A stretch of DNA of 64,000 nucleotides from assembly GCF_009910675.1 (NCBI RefSeq), contig NZ_RSEJ01000018.1, forward strand, positions 124,001-188,000. Reading direction: 5' to 3'. Shown here one piece after another: positions 36,500 through 45,180 of the stretch; position 1 is the first letter of the stretch, and every line of letters starts with the position of its first letter. The stretch is from Photobacterium alginatilyticum. GTDB lineage: Bacteria > Pseudomonadota > Gammaproteobacteria > Enterobacterales > Vibrionaceae. The translations under genes and the position numbers were made by a program. The notes beneath the pieces are model-generated. The model worked only from the letters and a program-made list of their open reading frames with translations, did not search any database and had not been told where the DNA came from.

Positions 36500-36871
36500 A
36501 TGACTTCGATCATCATACTTTTTGGCTTGCTAATCATTCTAATCGGGAGCTTCATTCTCGTTAGACCAACAGTGGTGTTTGGTTATCTGAGACGGCACCT
36601 CGGCAGCCTGCAAATCCACGTACTGGCCGTTGTTGTCAGGTTGATTATTGGTTTTTTGCTGATCGCTCAATCTGACGTATCAAGGTTTCCGTTCATCATC
36701 GAGATCATTGGCTGGCTGTCTCTCATTGCCGGTTTCATTTTAGCCGCCATCGGTCGGCGCAGCTTCCACCGTCTGATGGCATGGGCCCTGTCTTTCGCAA
36801 AGCCTTACGGACGTATTGGCGGCACTCTCGCCGCGGCGTTTGGGGCCTTCATTGTCTACGCATTCGTATAA
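36500..36871 (+). CDS. Small hypothetical inner-membrane protein
   Basis: A 123-residue protein with four hydrophobic segments (about 2-22, 40-57, 66-86, 103-122) and basic loops. No family is recognised. It is co-transcribed with the CDP-alcohol phosphatidyltransferase and so may act in the same lipid step, which is only an inference. Confidence 0.7.
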   Translation: MTSIIILFGLLIILIGSFILVRPTVVFGYLRRHLGSLQIHVLAVVVRLIIGFLLIAQSDVSRFPFIIEIIGWLSLIAGFILAAIGRRSFHRLMAWALSFAKPYGRIGGTLAAAFGAFIVYAFV

Positions 36872-36903
36872 CGACAAACCGCAATATCAAACAACTAAAA
36901 CAG

Positions 36904-37794
36904 CTAGTATTTCTTACCAGAGAGCTTAGCAACAAAGTATTCAACAACCGCTTTAACGGCCAGATTACGGGTTCCCTTTTGATGATAGAGCAAGTGCAGG
37001 TAAAAGTTACTTAACGCATAGTCAGGCAACACCTCCACCAGCTTCCCGCTGGCGATACTCTCTTCAACAAGAAAACTTGGCAACTGCGCGATCCCCAATC
37101 CAGCTTCACACAACTGTTTAATACTCGTGCCCGAATTAGTAGAAACCGCCCCATCGACAGCAACTGAAACCTGTTCATTACGGCTATTTTTAAACCGCCA
37201 ACGCCGCTGGCTATCCAGTGCCCCTTCAACAAGACATTGATGTTTTACTAATGCCTTGGGGGAAGAAGGAACGCCATATTGAGAGATATAGTCAGGACTG
37301 GCGACAACAACCAATGAAGCATCTGATAAACGACGAGAAATAAAGCTTGAGTCAAGCATCTGCGAGGCACGCAGCGCAACATCAAACCCCTCATTGATCA
37401 TATTTTCAAAATCATCACTCAGCTCAAGATGCAACTTTACCAAGGGATATTGACGGTGAAACTCAGGAATATGTGACACCAGCAGTTGGTGTCCAAGGTA
37501 GATTGGCGCCGTTATTTTAACCTCCCCCTGAACTGTCTCTTCATCCGTGTGAACGTCCAGTGCATTCACCCGATCCAGGATATCCCTGAAATGTTCAAGC
37601 TGCTTATGGCCATCTTGTGTCAGACGCATATTCCGTGTTGACCGATACACCAGTTTTCGCCCCAGCCAGGTTTCCAGCTCAGTCAAATTCTTACTGACTA
37701 CCGAGTTCACAACGCCTAGCTTTCGTGCAGCCGCCGACATAGAGCCCTGTTCGGCAATCTCAACAAAAATCGCCATAGCTTTTAGCTTATCCAT
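36904..37794 (-). CDS. LysR-family transcriptional regulator
   Basis: A 296-residue LysR regulator. The HTH region (residues ~5-62) contains GSMSAAARKLGVVNSVVSKN, and a substrate-binding domain (~90-290) follows. It is of the CrgA/DmlR-like type, which often controls a divergent oxidoreductase. It is divergent from the SDR-cytochrome b561-SnoaL operon, with ~100 bp between, and is probably its regulator. It is convergent with the small membrane gene. Confidence 0.88.
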   Translation of the reverse strand: MDKLKAMAIFVEIAEQGSMSAAARKLGVVNSVVSKNLTELETWLGRKLVYRSTRNMRLTQDGHKQLEHFRDILDRVNALDVHTDEETVQGEVKITAPIYLGHQLLVSHIPEFHRQYPLVKLHLELSDDFENMINEGFDVALRASQMLDSSFISRRLSDASLVVVASPDYISQYGVPSSPKALVKHQCLVEGALDSQRRWRFKNSRNEQVSVAVDGAVSTNSGTSIKQLCEAGLGIAQLPSFLVEESIASGKLVEVLPDYALSNFYLHLLYHQKGTRNLAVKAVVEYFVAKLSGKKY

Positions 37795-37897
37795 AATTTC
37801 GCGCTCTGGAAATAATCATTTCGCATTTAATCGTATTCTGGAAAACAAGTAAACCTCATACACTTCCCTTATCAACAATGATGACAAGGTGAATATC

Positions 37898-38506
37898 ATG
37901 AAGATTGCAGTATTCGGCGCATCCGGAAAGATTGGAAACAAAGTGGTCGATCAGCTAACACCCAAGCATGAGGTCGTAAGAATTGGTTCTCGAAGTGGTG
38001 ATTTCGTCACTGACTACACCAATACCGAAGCCGTCCAGTCTGTGTTTGAAGAGCTAGGTGAACTCGACGCTGTCGTCGTTGTCGTCGGCGGAGACAGCAA
38101 GTTCAAACCTTACCATGAACTATCAGATGAAGATTTCCGCTTTGGCGCAGAGCGTAAGCTGGTTGCCCAATTCAGAATCGTACGTATTGCAGAAAACTAC
38201 CTGAAGCCCAACGGCTCAATCACATTAACCAGTGGTTTCCTTAGCCATTATCCCAATGGCTACAGCATCGCCACCGGCCCGTTCAACGCCGCAATCGATG
38301 CGTTTGTCCAGCACACGGCTCCCTTGTTAGAGCGAGGGTTACGGCTAAATGTTGTCAGCCCTGCACCGGTTGTTGAGCCGGAACGTACCGGCAGAGGGCT
38401 CGTGAGTGCCGAGCAGGTTGCCAGCTTTTATATCGATGCCATTGAAGGCAATTCAACAGGCAAGGTTTTCCGTGCATGGGGCGGACTACCGGTACCGGGC
38501 CAATAA
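37898..38506 (+). CDS. Short-chain dehydrogenase/reductase
   Basis: A 202-residue compact SDR. The nucleotide-binding start is MKIAVFGASGKIGNK. The tail of the core holds TLTSGFLSHYPNGYSIATGPFNAA, where the usual YxxxK Tyr-Lys pair is not clearly present (Ser is; Tyr lies in NGYSIAT), so it belongs to a short atypical group. The ATG at 37898 is chosen because AAGGTG lies six bases upstream; the GTG at 37889 is less likely. It is first in an operon with cytochrome b561 and a secreted SnoaL-like protein. Confidence 0.85.
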   Translation: MKIAVFGASGKIGNKVVDQLTPKHEVVRIGSRSGDFVTDYTNTEAVQSVFEELGELDAVVVVVGGDSKFKPYHELSDEDFRFGAERKLVAQFRIVRIAENYLKPNGSITLTSGFLSHYPNGYSIATGPFNAAIDAFVQHTAPLLERGLRLNVVSPAPVVEPERTGRGLVSAEQVASFYIDAIEGNSTGKVFRAWGGLPVPGQ

Positions 38507-38538
38507 CAGACATTCTTTAATTTCAGCAGGACTTACTC

Positions 38539-39066
38539 ATGAAATATCCAATTTCGATCCGAGCCATTCATTGGCTCAGTGCCGCCTTGATCATCGGCCT
38601 TCTTATTCTGGGGATCGTTATGACTCCCTTCGATATGGACAATATGGAACATTCCGAATCATTGTATTTCTGGCATAAATCATTCGGCATTCTGGCGTTC
38701 ATCTTTGTCATTATCCGTCTCGTAAACAGACGGCGCCACTCACTGCCACAGCTGCCTGAAGGCATGCCCAAGCATGAAAAGCTGGCAGCGAAAGTTGCCC
38801 ACGCTTCTCTGTATGTACTGATGGTGCTTATTCCAATACTCGGTTATTTGCAATCTAGCGCTTACGAATACAGCAGTGGCGTCCACTTCTTCGGTATCGA
38901 TCTGCCGGAGCTGATTGCCGACGACCAAAATGTCTTTGAAGTCACCAACGTCCTTCACAAATGGGCATCTTATCTCTTCATCGCCGTACTGGTCGCCCAT
39001 ATCGCCGGTGCTATCAAGCACAGGCTCTTTGACAAAGAAAATGACGTACTCAAACGAATTCTATAA
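38539..39066 (+). CDS. Cytochrome b561 family protein
   Basis: A 175-residue protein with four helices and the four conserved His of bacterial b561 (IHWLSAA, FWHKSFG, HASLYV, LHKWAS/HIAG), binding two b haems. It shuttles electrons between quinol and a periplasmic or cytoplasmic partner, or protects against superoxide like CybB. It is in an operon with the SDR and the SnoaL-like gene. Confidence 0.88.
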   Translation: MKYPISIRAIHWLSAALIIGLLILGIVMTPFDMDNMEHSESLYFWHKSFGILAFIFVIIRLVNRRRHSLPQLPEGMPKHEKLAAKVAHASLYVLMVLIPILGYLQSSAYEYSSGVHFFGIDLPELIADDQNVFEVTNVLHKWASYLFIAVLVAHIAGAIKHRLFDKENDVLKRIL

Positions 39067-39101
39067 GCAAAAGTAACTAAGACCTGCAAAAGGAGCACAA
39101 C

Positions 39102-39674
39102 ATGAACACATTCATTAAACCTCTACTTATCGCTTCACTTGCCCTAGGGATAACGGCAAATACAGCAATGGCATCTGAAAGTGTTGCCGAGCTCAAGGCG
39201 CAAATTGCCGAGTTACAGGCACAAGTTAATGCCCACAAAGCAGAACGGGCTCAAACGGCCAAGCACCTCGAAACATTTGACGAACTGGATCTAGTCGCCT
39301 TTAATAACCGAGACATGAAACGTATTGGTGAAATACACGCCGACAATGTGATTGTTCACAACCCCGACGGAACACAAACATCACCATTTCCGCCACACTC
39401 TGAAGAGTTAGAGTTTCTGTTCGATGTCTTTGATTTCAAAGTCACCGATCACATCGTCGGTTTTGGCCACGGCGAGTGGACAGCAGGCATCAGTATCTCT
39501 GAAGGCCGCTGGGTAAAACCGCTGACCTTTCCAGACGGTACGGTCAAACAACCAACCGGACAAAAAGTGCGAATAAAGATTGCCACTATCGCGCGATGGG
39601 AAAACGGACGCATCGCCGAGGAATACCTGTTCTGGGATAACGCCGACTGGAATAAACAGATTGGGTTGGAATAG
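39102..39674 (+). CDS. Exported SnoaL-like (NTF2-fold) protein
   Basis: A 190-residue protein with a signal peptide (to ~25, TAMA) and a short coiled-coil segment (ELKAQIAELQAQVNAHKAER). The SnoaL/NTF2-type domain (~55-190) contains AFNNRDMKRIGEIHADNVIVH and IARWENGRIAEEYLFWDN. Members are small cavities for polyketide or steroid-like ligands, or ester cyclases; no catalytic role can be assigned. It is the last gene before a terminator. Confidence 0.8.
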   Translation: MNTFIKPLLIASLALGITANTAMASESVAELKAQIAELQAQVNAHKAERAQTAKHLETFDELDLVAFNNRDMKRIGEIHADNVIVHNPDGTQTSPFPPHSEELEFLFDVFDFKVTDHIVGFGHGEWTAGISISEGRWVKPLTFPDGTVKQPTGQKVRIKIATIARWENGRIAEEYLFWDNADWNKQIGLE

Positions 39675-39684
39675 ATAAATACTT

Positions 39685-39714
39685 AAAGACCGAGTAGAAA
39701 TACTCGGTCTTTAT
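39685..39714 (+). terminator. Rho-independent terminator
   Basis: A perfect 12-bp stem, AAAGACCGAGTA/TACTCGGTCTTT, is closed by a GAAA tetraloop (39685-39712) just after the SnoaL-like gene. Confidence 0.93.
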
Positions 39715-39924
39715 ACTAGTCACGGTCTGATAAACACAGGAGATAAATTTGACCCAAATTTATCGAGTTCAGTCGTGGTTAGTAAGAAAATAGTGAGAGT
39801 TGACCCGAAAGCTTACAAAGCCCTGCTTTACTCTGCTTTTAACGTATTGATATTAGAACCATCAGTTATAAATCTTTTCACTTCTGCTGATATCACTATT
39901 ACGTTTAAAAGGTTTTATTCAGAC

Positions 39925-40353
39925 ATGAGCAATACTCAAGATTCTGCTACGACTAGAATTTATACACCAAAACAAGTGGCATGCGGTGCACTTGGCGGGC
40001 CCGTTGGGTTGATTTATTTTCTGTGGGCTAACTTTTCGATACTTAAAAAAGAAAACCACTCCAAGGCAACCATTATTCTTGGAATTGTATTTATTATCTC
40101 CCTCATTTTCGCCGCTCCTTTTGTTCCGCAGGAAGTCCCGGCAATCACATTCACCATTGTCTATGTAATTTTGGCATTTTTCCTTTCTCAGAAATTCCAT
40201 CTCAACAAAGATGAGATAATGGACTCGGAAGAATATACATTCCATTCAAGCTTTCGCGTCTTTGGTATCACCATAGCCTGTTTTTGGAGCTCTTACATTG
40301 TAGTCGCCGCACCTCTCCATTGGCTGTACTCGATTGGTTTTTTTGGTGCGTAA
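39925..40353 (+). CDS. Hypothetical membrane protein
   Basis: A 142-residue protein (from MSNTQDSATT) with four predicted helices; the segment YTPKQVACGALGGPVGLIYF precedes the first. No family is recognised. A GTG at 39775 would add 50 residues that look unlike the rest, so the internal ATG is preferred, though its ribosome-binding site (AAAAGG, 12 bases upstream) is poor. It is single-gene. Confidence 0.6.
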   Translation: MSNTQDSATTRIYTPKQVACGALGGPVGLIYFLWANFSILKKENHSKATIILGIVFIISLIFAAPFVPQEVPAITFTIVYVILAFFLSQKFHLNKDEIMDSEEYTFHSSFRVFGITIACFWSSYIVVAAPLHWLYSIGFFGA

Positions 40354-40498
40354 CGCTTTATTCACCAGCATATGTAGGGAGTAGATGCTCCCTCCCTAAC
40401 GGGTACTGTACATAAGCACAGTATTTTATTGAGTTCATGACTGTTATCGCGTAGGGTTTCGTCTCTCCATTATTTCCTCCAGAAGAGATTGAAAAGCT

Positions 40499-40717
40499 AT
40501 GCGTGAGTCACTAAGAAAGAAAGTTATCGAGATCTGCCAAAAGAAAATTGCTCAAAAAGGCGAAAGTGTCGGTGTGTCATTTTATGCATTCTTCGCCAAC
40601 AAGAATGATGACCCGGAACTATTGATGGAAGCAGCCAGTTGGTGGATTAAGACCCATAAACTGGACCATTTTGAAAAAGCTCGAAAGATCATCAGCTTAG
40701 TTAGAGCTGAAGAATAA
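40499..40717 (+). CDS. Small conserved hypothetical protein (possibly DUF6500)
   Basis: A 72-residue acidic/basic soluble protein that begins MRESLRKKVIEICQKKIAQK and continues with SFYAFFANKNDDPELLMEAA. The layout looks like a small conserved family in marine gammaproteobacteria; I recall DUF6500 but cannot check. The lipoprotein gene follows after 20 bp, so the two may be co-transcribed. Confidence 0.6.
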   Translation: MRESLRKKVIEICQKKIAQKGESVGVSFYAFFANKNDDPELLMEAASWWIKTHKLDHFEKARKIISLVRAEE

Positions 40718-40737
40718 CACCAATATGGAGAAATAGT

Positions 40738-41406
40738 GTGTTCAAGAAGTTACTCTTTACGGCAATCCTTGCCACTGGCCTTACTGGCTGTGCAACAGTC
40801 AACCATACCCCTTTGTCTCAAGAAAAATCGATGGAGCTTACTGAAAAAACCATCGTAAATGCCAATTACCCCAAAGCAGATTTTTCAGCGTTTACCGCAG
40901 GCAAAGCCGCATTGGGCCCAATTGGTGCCGCCGCAATGATATCCGAAGGTAACGAGATCACTGAACAAAATGAAATCCCAGATCCTGCTGTAGCCATTGC
41001 TAATAAGCTTAGCGATAACCTGGTAAAAGCCAGACAAATGAAGCAAGTGCTCAACAGCAATATTGCCACCGAGGATAACGTTTCAAACTTGCTAAAAAGC
41101 TTCTCCGGGGCAGATTACGTACTGGATGTAAAAACGGTTAACTGGATGTTTAACTACTACCCGTCTGACTGGTCACACTATAAAGTGACATATACTGCAC
41201 GGTTGCGACTGATTGAGTCTGCAAGCGAAAAAGTTGTAGCTGAAACATTATGTACAACAGTCCAGGGCGATGATGAAAATCCTCCAACGCAAGAACAACT
41301 ATTGGAGAACAAAGCTTCATTGCTGAAAAACTATCTAGATAATGGCGTTGATCAATGTGTAGATTTGCTATCAGAGCAAGTCTTCATGCTAAAAACGACT
41401 AATTAA
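40738..41406 (+). CDS. Predicted outer-membrane or periplasmic lipoprotein
   Basis: A 222-residue protein with a lipoprotein signal: lipobox LTGC (Cys18) after a hydrophobic stretch, with Ala at +2. The mature part is mixed alpha/beta and has two Cys (LCTT, QCVD). It starts with GTG at 40738, where GGAG precedes by five bases. No function is recognised. Confidence 0.7.
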   Translation: MFKKLLFTAILATGLTGCATVNHTPLSQEKSMELTEKTIVNANYPKADFSAFTAGKAALGPIGAAAMISEGNEITEQNEIPDPAVAIANKLSDNLVKARQMKQVLNSNIATEDNVSNLLKSFSGADYVLDVKTVNWMFNYYPSDWSHYKVTYTARLRLIESASEKVVAETLCTTVQGDDENPPTQEQLLENKASLLKNYLDNGVDQCVDLLSEQVFMLKTTN

Positions 41407-41415
41407 ATAGCAACA

Positions 41416-41470
41416 AAGCCGCTCGTGATTCAGGTACCTGAGATAACCTTGCACGGGCGGTTTGTTATTT
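41416..41470 (+). terminator. Terminator after the lipoprotein gene
   Basis: AAGCCGC-CGTG pairs with CACG-GCGGTTT (41416-41462) across a 20-base loop, followed by T-rich sequence. Confidence 0.6.
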
Positions 41471-41520
41471 CGCTACCAGATTTACGTAAACACCAACAAT
41501 AAAACAGGAAAAACCCAATC

Positions 41521-41724
41521 GTGAAGTCGGCAATTATTCTGGTAATAACGGTGCTATTAGTCTTTACCGTCAAAAGCGGGTTAGGCCTAGACCACGGCAT
41601 CTTATCGTCAGGTTTTAATTTCATCACCGCAGTCTCTAATCTCGCTATCTTCGTTACCACCTACTCATTAGTAAGTTGGGTGGTCGAGAAAGTGATCCCG
41701 TTAGGCAACCTAAACAACGACTAG
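41521..41724 (+). CDS. Small hypothetical membrane protein
   Basis: A 67-residue protein with two hydrophobic helices (2-20 and 34-61). It starts with GTG after AGGAAAA at a rather long 12-base distance, so the call is moderate. No family is recognised. Confidence 0.45.
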   Translation: MKSAIILVITVLLVFTVKSGLGLDHGILSSGFNFITAVSNLAIFVTTYSLVSWVVEKVIPLGNLNND

Positions 41725-42010
41725 TCCCCCTCTTTCTTCAAGTGGTGAGGTTTCTTACCAAAACCATACCAAGTCAACCATTAACCAATAATACCAATAG
41801 TGATTTGTGTGGAATATCTGATGACTACTGCGAAAATCTGCTGCATGTAGCCTGTTGTTGTTCACAAACTCATTAGCATTCATAAACCGTTACACATATT
41901 CATCTTGATGCAATTCATTTGCCATGTGAGTATGTATAGTGAAGTGTTTGATATTGATAGGTTTGTTCACACGGTATGTAACAACTTCAGATTTTCAGTA
42001 AGGACGAACG

Positions 42011-42373
42011 ATGTACAAAGAACAAGACATTTATTTAAAAGACAACACACTGACAGTCAAGAAGGACGTGTACCCTCTTTCAAAAATACTGACCATAGAA
42101 GCCAAAGAACTACGCCTTAAAGATCAGCTCATCCGGATACTGTGTATCTCCCTTGCCGTGTCTGCGGTTGGCTGGGCATTCCTTCCTATTGTTGGTCCTG
42201 TTCTCATGCTTATCGGTGCCTTGTTTGCCGTTTTGACGAGCAAGAAATATGAGCTTCGGGCCGAATTCAGCGGCACAGATGAAAGCGGCGATCATTGGGC
42301 TCCATTAGCCCGAGGCAGAAGAGCCGAGGAATTTGCCCTATTCAAAACCATCGCAGAAAGTATTGACCGGTAG
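42011..42373 (+). CDS. Hypothetical membrane protein (possibly DUF6232)
   Basis: A 120-residue protein with an N-terminal beta-rich part (MYKEQDIYLKDNTLTVKKDV), a two-helix hairpin (~42-77) and a charged tail with RAEFSGTDESGD. The pattern (short soluble sheet, paired helices, soluble tail) resembles DUF6232 proteins seen near contractile or secretion genes; I cannot confirm this. No such genes are near. Confidence 0.6.
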   Translation: MYKEQDIYLKDNTLTVKKDVYPLSKILTIEAKELRLKDQLIRILCISLAVSAVGWAFLPIVGPVLMLIGALFAVLTSKKYELRAEFSGTDESGDHWAPLARGRRAEEFALFKTIAESIDR

Positions 42374-42474
42374 TATCACGATTATTGAAAACTAAACTCA
42401 ACAATATGCAACTTGATGAAATACAGCTCAGGAGTAGAATATCTCTCTTTAAAAGCTAATGTTAAAGGGATTTT

Positions 42475-42828
42475 ATGTGCTTTGAGAATAAACTGAGGCT
42501 CGCTCACCGAGAACTCGGACTAACAGGCATGCGAGAATCCTGCTATAACCCGCCTTACCTGAGAGGTATTCGCCGTCTGGGCTTCAGTATCCGGCCCTTC
42601 CCTTACAACTCCTTCTTCATGAATATCGCCGTCGCCTGGCTCGGCTTCGTCATCCCTTGGTGCATCGTCATCACGCTCATCAACTGGGTTCAGATTGATA
42701 CTTCCATTGATCGCATACTGTTGTCCTGCCTGATGATGACAGTCACCTACTGCCTGTATATCGCCTTCCACGCCGAATGGTGCAAGAAGCGATACACACT
42801 TTCGAGGTGGGAGGAGCTTGAAGGTTAA
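42475..42828 (+). CDS. Small membrane protein, DUF6404-like
   Basis: A 117-residue protein. The helical N-terminal part ends YNPPYLRGIRRLGFSIRP and is followed by two membrane helices (~50-72 and ~80-102) and a basic tail. The layout matches the DUF6404 group of gammaproteobacteria (from memory). A clear paralogue lies at 44715-45071, on the other side of the repeat array and the pilin gene. Confidence 0.6.
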   Translation: MCFENKLRLAHRELGLTGMRESCYNPPYLRGIRRLGFSIRPFPYNSFFMNIAVAWLGFVIPWCIVITLINWVQIDTSIDRILLSCLMMTVTYCLYIAFHAEWCKKRYTLSRWEELEG

Positions 42829-42842
42829 CCAAACTACATTCA

Positions 42843-43767
42843 GATAGTTTATCGAATACAGCCATGGCTCATATTACTTATTAGCACATAGAATTTACTA
42901 CTGACGATAATACTCAAAGCACCAGCGAACAGCCCTCCCCCTTGTTCGGTAAAACCCAATTGGCAGCAACTGTTCATATAAGGGGGAGCTGGAGGGGGTT
43001 GGTAACACCGAATTCAATAATATCGTATCAAACAGACGATAATTCATAACACCACCACCAACCCCATCTAACTTCCCCTTCTATTGGCTTTATCAACCAA
43101 GTTACTCCATCGCTCAAGGGGAAGAACTTTCTTTGATATTGATAGTTTATCGAATACAGCCATGACTCATATTACTTATTAGCACATAGAATTTACTACT
43201 GACGATAATACTCAAAGCACCAGCGAACAGCCCTCCCACTTGTTCGGTTAAACCCAATTGGCAGCAACTGTTCAAAAAAAGGGCGAGTTGGAGGGGGTTG
43301 GCAATTCGTATTCCATTAATATCGAATCAAACAAGCGATAACTCATAACGCCACCACCAACCCCATCTAACTTCCCCTTCTATTAGCTTCATCAACCAAG
43401 CAATGCCATCGCTCAAGGGGGAAGAACCTTCTTTGGTATTGATAGTTTATCGAATACAGCCACGGCTCCTATTACTTATTAGCACATAGAATTTACTACT
43501 GACAATAATAGTCAAAGCTCCAGCGATCAGCCCTCCCCCTTGTTCGGTAAAACCCAATTGGCAGCAACTGTTCATATAAGAGGGAGCTGGAGGAGGCTGG
43601 TAACACCGAATTCAATAATATCGTATCAAACAGACGATAATTCATAACAACCCCATCTAACTTCCCCTTCTATTGGCTTCATCAACCAAGTTACTCCATC
43701 GCTCAAGGGGAAGAACTTTCTTTGGTATTGATAGTTTATCGAATACAGCCATGGCTCATATTACTTT
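42843..43767. repeat. Tandem array of ~300-bp structured repeats (three full units and a partial fourth)
   Basis: Units start at 42843, 43141, 43441 and 43730, each with GATAGTTTATCGAATACAGC. Unit lengths are 298, 300 and 289 bp, then 38 bp. Unit 3 lacks a CACCACCAC-like run present in units 1 and 2. Each unit has facing complementary segments (CTCCCCCTT with AAGGGGGAG in units 1 and 3, and CTTCCCCTT with AAGGGGAAG) that could fold into two hairpins. No ORF is conserved across the units. Sequence identity between units is high by eye. Confidence 0.9.
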
Positions 43768-43980
43768 CAAGTACCAACAGGTTCACACCATCTTAAAATA
43801 AGAAAATTTCTAAACTTTACCACTCAATTAATAACATTTATAAAACTAGAGTTAAAACTCTACTCGAGCGTGTTTTTTGCCGAAATATTCCCGTAAATAC
43901 TGCAACTTAGCTGTCATGAAGTAGACAAGACAACTCAACGTATTGCATAATTCTTGCCCAGAAGCTAGGAGGGCAAGTTG

Positions 43981-44466
43981 GTGCAGTTGCAAAAAGGTTT
44001 TACATTAATTGAGTTAATTGTCGTTATTGTTCTTCTGGCAATCATTTCGGTAACAGCTGCTCCAAGGTTTTTAAATGTACAAGATGATGCAAGGGAAGCA
44101 ACGTATTTAAGCCTGAAAGGATCATTCCATTCTGCTGTTGAGCTTTTTCATAGTAAATGGCTCGTTGATGGAGAACCCGACCCTGATGTGACTGAAGGCC
44201 GAGAAGGTAAGTGGGGCTATACGATTTATAACCTGCATTTTAATGAAACAGGCTACCCTCGCATAATCGACAAATTACAAGGCTGCGAAGATATCCTTGA
44301 GAATCTATTACCGGGTTCCAGCCTGACTCGAGATGACTACGAAAAGCCAACTGCATCAGGCAATAATACTGGTGGCAATAAATGCACATATAAGTTTATT
44401 GATGCGCCATATACGTTAACCTATTCAGAAATAAATGGTGAGGTTAAATTAGCTAAACGCAGTTAA
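43981..44466 (+). CDS. Type IV pilin-like (MSHA-type) prepilin
   Basis: A 162-residue prepilin. A short leader ends in KG before FTLIELIVVIVLLAIISVTA, the canonical type IV prepilin peptidase cleavage site and N-methylated helix with Glu5. The globular part has two Cys (GCEDIL and NKCTYKF) that could form the pilin D-loop disulfide, as in MshA-like pilins. The GTG at 43981 was chosen because AGGAGGG ends seven bases before it; a TTG at 43978 is too close. There are no assembly genes nearby, so it is an orphan minor pilin or a displaced msh gene. Confidence 0.87.
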   Translation: MQLQKGFTLIELIVVIVLLAIISVTAAPRFLNVQDDAREATYLSLKGSFHSAVELFHSKWLVDGEPDPDVTEGREGKWGYTIYNLHFNETGYPRIIDKLQGCEDILENLLPGSSLTRDDYEKPTASGNNTGGNKCTYKFIDAPYTLTYSEINGEVKLAKRS

Positions 44467-44714
44467 TACTCTCCGATTACGTGATTTCACAATAACACCT
44501 CATGACTATTCATTTCTATACAATGTGATGCATCTGGCAGAATGCGCTTATTCCTAATAAGAATTGTGAGCGCATGATCACTAACTGCAGAGATAATATT
44601 CATATATCGTCTTGCCATTGTATTCATAAGTTAACTCAGTAAGCTCGCTCTTATTACTAACAATAATAGTAATAACAACACCTTCCTGCGTTCTCTGTTT
44701 TAAGGCACACGACA

Positions 44715-45071
44715 ATGGAAAAGGATGAATTTGTCCAAGTATATCTGATCTCACTTGGTGCAACAAAAGATGAGGTTAAACCCTTTCCCGCCCTATTTTA
44801 TAAGTTAACAGGAAAGAAAGGTAAGCCACGTTTATTTGAAAGCCCCATGAAGTTATTTTGGCTTGAAACAGTCCTGGGGACATTATCTTGGGGCTTTTTC
44901 ATGTGGCTATTTGTCTGGCAATTTATCGGGTTAGATATCACCCAGTTATATGCCGCTTTATTATTTGGTATTACTACCGGCGCCATTCTAGCCATCAAAG
45001 TTAAAAGAAAAGCAAAGCGTTTGAAGCTATATCAATGGGAGAAATGGTTAAAAGATAAAGACTTCACCTAA
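44715..45071 (+). CDS. Small membrane protein, DUF6404-like paralogue
   Basis: A 118-residue protein with the same layout as the gene at 42475: a helical N-terminus, KPFPALFYKLTGKKGKPRLF, two membrane helices (~50-71 and ~77-94) and a basic tail. It is more diverged than a recent duplicate. The ribosome-binding site (TAAGG) is rather distant. The function of the family is unknown. Confidence 0.6.
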   Translation: MEKDEFVQVYLISLGATKDEVKPFPALFYKLTGKKGKPRLFESPMKLFWLETVLGTLSWGFFMWLFVWQFIGLDITQLYAALLFGITTGAILAIKVKRKAKRLKLYQWEKWLKDKDFT

Positions 45072-45180
45072 GATAGAGCCAAACACCAAAATGGCAGTTC
45101 ATCATATGCTACTGACCGGCCAGCTAGCCCAGTTCGTTGCCTTGATTGCGGCGGATAAACGCCTATGACTGGTTATAAGT

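Noticed and set aside
42843-43767. CRISPR array
   Set aside because: The repeating unit is ~300 bp throughout, with no short repeat and unique spacers, and no cas genes.
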